This document shows positions 51,848 through 53,086 of a DNA stretch of 53,086 nucleotides, piece after piece (within the stretch, counting starts at the first letter, position 1; every line of letters starts with the position of its first letter). Made by a program: the position numbers and the translations under genes. The notes beneath the pieces are model-generated. The model was not told the origin of the DNA and made no database searches. It saw only the letters and a list, made by a program, of their open reading frames with translations. The DNA comes from an uncultured Lachnospiraceae bacterium (GTDB lineage Bacteria; Bacillota; Clostridia; Lachnospirales; Lachnospiraceae). The stretch is from positions 1 through 53,086 of the forward strand of contig CAJURT010000023.1 in NCBI GenBank assembly GCA_910588875.1, written 5' to 3'.

Positions 51848-52804
51848 TCAGATAACACTTGAACCATTACCGGTCACCACCATCACGCCATAATGATCCG
51901 ATACCACCGGATAATTCTCCCCGTTGCAGATCACGCAGGAACTGAGAATGGGAACCCTCTCACTGCACCAGATATAATCCATCCTCATGCCTTCCTGACA
52001 GGCACTTCCGTCGTCGGAAGAATCTTCCTTTTCCGTTTTCGGGCTCTTCGGGACCTTTGTGTCTGACAGCCGCTCCCTCCAGCCGTCAATCACCTTGCCC
52101 ACCGTAACCCCGCAGTCCCTTTCCCGGGCCAGGCAAAAGGTATCTTCCCATCCGCTTTCCCTCACCAGATCATACCCCTGCCCGTAAATGCTGTCAAGGC
52201 TGTTAAAATCCCCCATCAGCCAGACTGGCTGTCCCGCATTGCCGGCTTCTTTGTTTCCGGATTCCCCGTCCCCTTCACCTGTCATTGCCTGAATATGCTT
52301 CTGCAGTCTATCCCATTGCTTAGCAAACGGCTCTTCCTCATCATCCCACCAGCCCATGTGCACAGTATAGAACCATCCGGCCTCTGTCTTTATCCCCAGA
52401 ATCCGGCGCGTCTTCCAGTTCCCATAATCCGCACATCCGCTGATACGGAACGAATCCACCTCCAGAATCGGATAATGGCTGAAAACAGCCAGACCCTCAT
52501 CATACTTTCCATACCCCAGCTTTGCCCCGACCCAGGTCCAGAAATACTCCGCCCCTTTCTCCCGCAAAAGCCCGGAAAGCCTGGCCGCATGATTGTCCCG
52601 CCGGACCTCTCCCTCAAAATCCCGGCACCGGACATACCCGGACAATTCCGGCGGCTTCACCCGCTCTGCCGCCGCTGACTGATTCACCTCCTGCAGAGCC
52701 ACAATATCCGGCTTCTCCGCCAGCACCACATCCGCAAACCGATGCAGCTTCTCCTCATAATCCGGCTCCTCCAGACTATGAGTGTTCAATGTGATCAGTT
52801 TCAT
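51848..52804 (-). CDS. Endonuclease/exonuclease/phosphatase family protein
   Basis: A 318-residue protein with the EEP fold. Catalytic and metal residues are visible in MKLITLNTHS, Glu in VALQEVNQS, the His in FYTVHMGWW, Asp/Asn in LMGDFNSLD and Asp-His in VVSDHYGVMVV. No signal peptide. Substrate may be nucleic acid or a phosphodiester/phosphomonoester; no narrower call is possible. The start at 52804 (MKLITLN) follows GGAGGG by about 7 nt. It is upstream of malQ on the same strand (about 85 bp), with a repeat cluster in its 5' region. Confidence 0.92.
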   Translation of the reverse strand: MKLITLNTHSLEEPDYEEKLHRFADVVLAEKPDIVALQEVNQSAAAERVKPPELSGYVRCRDFEGEVRRDNHAARLSGLLREKGAEYFWTWVGAKLGYGKYDEGLAVFSHYPILEVDSFRISGCADYGNWKTRRILGIKTEAGWFYTVHMGWWDDEEEPFAKQWDRLQKHIQAMTGEGDGESGNKEAGNAGQPVWLMGDFNSLDSIYGQGYDLVRESGWEDTFCLARERDCGVTVGKVIDGWRERLSDTKVPKSPKTEKEDSSDDGSACQEGMRMDYIWCSERVPILSSCVICNGENYPVVSDHYGVMVVTGNGSSVI

Positions 52805-52880
52805 AACCTCACCCTCCTCATGAGGGCGCATCTGAAGGCATTCTTTCCTCCCTCAGCTGCGGCGCCCTCGACTTGGCTCC

Positions 52881-53086
52881 TCAACTTTGCAGTGCATGTC
52901 AGAATGTGAATACCATCCCTTATGCATGCAAGCTTCCCGCAACTTTGCAGTGCATCTTCTTGTTTTCCTAATTGCGGAAAACAAGAAGCCGGGCTTATCG
53001 CCCTATGGCTGGATGTGAACACAATCCCTGTTGCATGCAAGCTTCCCGCAACTTTGCAGTGCATCTTCTTGTTTTCCTAATTGCGG
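52881..53086. repeat. Non-coding repeat cluster at right edge
   Basis: The 16-mer CAACTTTGCAGTGCAT occurs at 52881, 52940 and 53049. A longer exact direct repeat of 55 bp occupies 52923-52977 and 53032-53086 and is cut by the window end. Sequence before each copy is also similar (ATGTGAA..C.ATCCCT). No convincing gene is present in 52805-53086; an open frame across it has repeats in place of protein-like sequence. Confidence 0.88.
52956..52988. repeat. 13-bp palindrome inside repeat cluster
   Basis: CTTCTTGTTTTCC (52956-52968) and GGAAAACAAGAAG (52976-52988) are perfect inverted repeats around TAATTGC. Only the first arm and loop are repeated in the second copy before the window ends. Confidence 0.88.

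Noticed and set aside
49091..51862. Very long plus-strand open frame (over 900 codons) opposite GH13 and malQ
   Set aside because: It runs antisense to two clear enzyme genes and their spacer; composition is typical of an antisense shadow, with no start signal or family motif.
52801..53064. 87-residue open frame across the right-edge repeats
   Set aside because: It is made of the DNA repeats, has no family resemblance and overlaps the ribosome site of the EEP gene.
52923..53086. CRISPR array
   Set aside because: The repeated unit is 55 bp with irregular spacing (59 and 109 bp between the shared 16-mers), and the intervals are similar to one another, unlike unique spacers.

Overview
The window looks like a chromosomal segment of a Gram-positive, gut-type anaerobe of the Lachnospiraceae/Clostridia (inference). 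The grounds are strong AGGAGG-type ribosome binding sites, short clostridial intergenic gaps, lipoprotein solute-binding proteins, YesM/YesN-style signalling, a yybP-ykoY riboswitch and many TRAP transporter genes. Nearly all genes lie on the minus strand. Only a phospholipase-C-like gene, a BCCT transporter and a LacI-type regulator are read on the plus strand. No rRNA, tRNA, phage, insertion sequence or CRISPR array was seen.

Layout from left to right. 1-4.4 kb: a TAXI-type TRAP transporter (binding lipoprotein plus fused permease) followed by a broken UPF0261 gene. 4.6-12.9 kb: a six-gene biosynthetic operon, leuB-ilvD-ilvB-serC-serA-DUF1015, with a good promoter in front and a terminator behind. 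13.2-15.8 kb: a cation/calcium exchanger behind a yybP-ykoY (manganese) riboswitch with its own terminator and promoter, and an AGCS alanine/glycine symporter whose 3' end contains that promoter. 16-20.6 kb: a zinc-dependent phospholipase-C-like protein, a small Xre regulator, a secreted metallo-beta-lactamase-fold protein and a BCCT transporter. 20.6-30.9 kb: a long minus-strand run made of a DUF1292 protein, an MMPL/RND transporter, a large GLUG/coiled-coil surface protein, larB-larC-larE (nickel-pincer cofactor synthesis) and a CcdA-thioredoxin fusion. 30.9-34.3 kb: a D-2-hydroxyacid-dehydrogenase-like protein, a UvrD-like helicase and a cobalamin adenosyltransferase.

34.4-46.9 kb is the most distinctive block. 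Two paralogous DctPQM TRAP operons lie either side of a LacI-family regulator, and both promoters carry the same 13-nt operator-like sequence. Next to them is a four-gene operon of sensor kinase, response regulator without a recognisable DNA-binding domain, orphan DctP lipoprotein and class I mannose-6-phosphate isomerase-like enzyme. Together these suggest one regulated system for sensing and taking up an organic acid or sugar acid (inference).

46.9-53 kb: a YbaK-type deacylase and an MBL hydrolase, then a glycogen/maltodextrin pair (GH13 alpha-glucosidase and MalQ) downstream of an endonuclease/exonuclease/phosphatase-family protein. The right edge is a non-coding repeat cluster with a 55-bp exact direct repeat and a 13-bp palindrome.
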